A stretch of 64,000 nucleotides of DNA, taken from positions 554,182 through 618,181 of the forward strand of contig NW_002060968.1 in the NCBI RefSeq assembly GCF_000150275.1, in the 5' to 3' direction. Below, piece by piece: positions 62,844 through 64,000 of this stretch. The position numbers were made by a program, and so were the translations under genes. Within the stretch, counting starts at the first letter, position 1. Every line of letters starts with the position of its first letter. Source of the stretch: Trichoplax adhaerens. Lineage: Eukaryota; Placozoa; Uniplacotomia; Trichoplacea; Trichoplacidae. The notes under the pieces are model-generated. The model ran no database searches. It saw nothing but the letters and a program-made list of their open reading frames with translations, and had not been told where the DNA came from.

Positions 62844-64000
62844 ATGTAGTTGTAGACGGCTTAATCAATAGACTAAATATTACAATTACTGTTGTAATAT
62901 CATGATCAGTTTAAAAAATTATAAGTACACTGTAATGACCATTTATAGTACTTTGATAGGATTTTAGGTATTTAGTTTATACATACTAAACTATAAGAAA
63001 AATCTTCGACTTTGGGAATTGAGTAAGTCTTTTATACAACACTATTAGTATCGTAAAGCGCAAGTCTTACAATTTATTAATCTATATGGACTAAAGTAGA
63101 AGTACTTTTCTAGCACAGCATACTTACACACTTCGAAAATCCTTATCTAGTCAGTTATAAAGCATATTTTTTTAAATACAGTAAAAAATTATTATCAATA
63201 TATTTGATAATCCAGATGTAATGCACTTAAAGCTATGCCTAGATACAATATGGTAGACAAATAAGATGGAAATAGTAGAAAAACGTAGGAAAATATATTT
63301 GTAGGCATGTTTACCGGTGAATTTATGAGCTTTAAATTAATGATAGCAATAAAGAAAATAACTTTCTTCGTAGCTATTTTTTCGAAAGTGAGTGAGGTCT
63401 TTGATAAAATAAAAAATTTGTTAAATAAATCTAAAGCTTCTTTTAGCTGTGACTCTTTCTTTATATTTTAATTGTCCGAAGTTTTTTTTGTTGCGAAGCT
63501 GGGGTGGTGACAGCTCTGTGATCGATTTTTCTCTAAACTTAAATAATTATTAGATTCATGTATCTGAAGTAAATTATTCTTGGCCGGAATTTTAGGAAGT
63601 ACGATATCATTGGCTAGCAAGCCAATGATAGTTTCAATTTTGTTAAGAATCTTACTTGATGCGAGCGATAGAAAATATACTACGGTTTAAATGTAACTAT
63701 CGTATTTTTAATCGTGCTGCTGAATAAGTTTTAAAAGGTATTTACTATACTGAAGCTGTAATAAATACTGTCAAATGTCAAACACTTTTATCAATAAATA
63801 ACTTCGATTAATATAAGTTTTCAATGTCATTTTTGCATTAGCTGATCTTTTTAAAGGTATATAACTGGGTCATTATTAAATATGTGTCTACTATCTAAAA
63901 GCAAAGGTAGATGAATCTGTAGTTAAAGTATATTTCATATAGGCTATTACCTAATCCAGAGCAGTTCTCAAGAATTTAGCTAACTATGATGGTTGACTAG
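62844..64000. other. 3' flank of PARP copy 3; no gene
   Basis: Shows no similarity to the flanks of copies 1 and 2. At 63500-63515 GCGAAGCTG..GTGGTGACA resembles an LTR end of the A/B type, but the start is not visible. A short inverted repeat (CATTGGCT / AGCCAATG) is at about 63608-63628. Confidence 0.4.

Noticed and set aside
63340-63511. Another solo LTR ending in GTGGTGACA
   Set aside because: Only the end motif fits; no start, TATA-like box in the right place or target duplication could be fixed.

Overview
The window looks like nuclear DNA of an early-branching animal, most likely a placozoan (Trichoplax or a relative). This rests on the low GC content, a 26-exon gene with many introns of only 50-250 bases and GT-AG borders, an animal-type PARP1 domain order, and a tandem array of intron-less rhodopsin-class receptors of the kind placozoans have expanded. 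The species is an inference; nothing in the sequence proves it.

Layout. Three copies of a PARP1-like gene lie on the + strand: copy 1 (1-5562, 5' end outside the window), copy 2 (11623-18049, complete) and copy 3 (56300-62843, complete). I rebuilt all of them exon by exon. Copies 2 and 3 each have 26 coding exons with matching borders, including a 14-nt microexon, and encode about 779 and 784 residues. Domain order is basic N-terminus, PADR1/Zn3, BRCT, WGR-like region, helical regulatory domain, ART catalytic fold. The DNA-binding fingers Zn1 and Zn2 are not encoded. The catalytic His and Glu are replaced in all three copies (Leu/Lys in copies 1 and 2, Asn/Gln in copy 3), and two nicotinamide-contacting residues are also lost, while the reading frames stay open. 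This small family of apparent pseudo-PARPs is the most notable content of the window.

Between PARP copies 2 and 3, at 21.8-49.7 kb, lies an array of single-exon class A GPCRs, all on the - strand: five intact genes (23164-24192, 28517-29521, 33398-34399, 39984-41033, 48662-49705), one copy with a single nonsense codon (31309-32313), one copy broken by stops, frameshifts and an LTR (25261-26992), and a short remnant (21809-22024). Three of these sit in tandem duplicated blocks at about 25.2-33.0 kb.

The rest is gene-poor and repeat-rich. Several short elements have TG...CA ends, TATA-like boxes and, in the best cases, 5-bp target duplications (20066-20507, 26326-26961, 36004-36638, 42643-42985, 51599-52230). 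They read as solo LTRs; no internal retroelement genes were found. A decayed sequence block follows PARP copies 1 and 2 and recurs at 51.2-53.1 kb without a PARP gene. No tRNA, rRNA or CRISPR was recognised.
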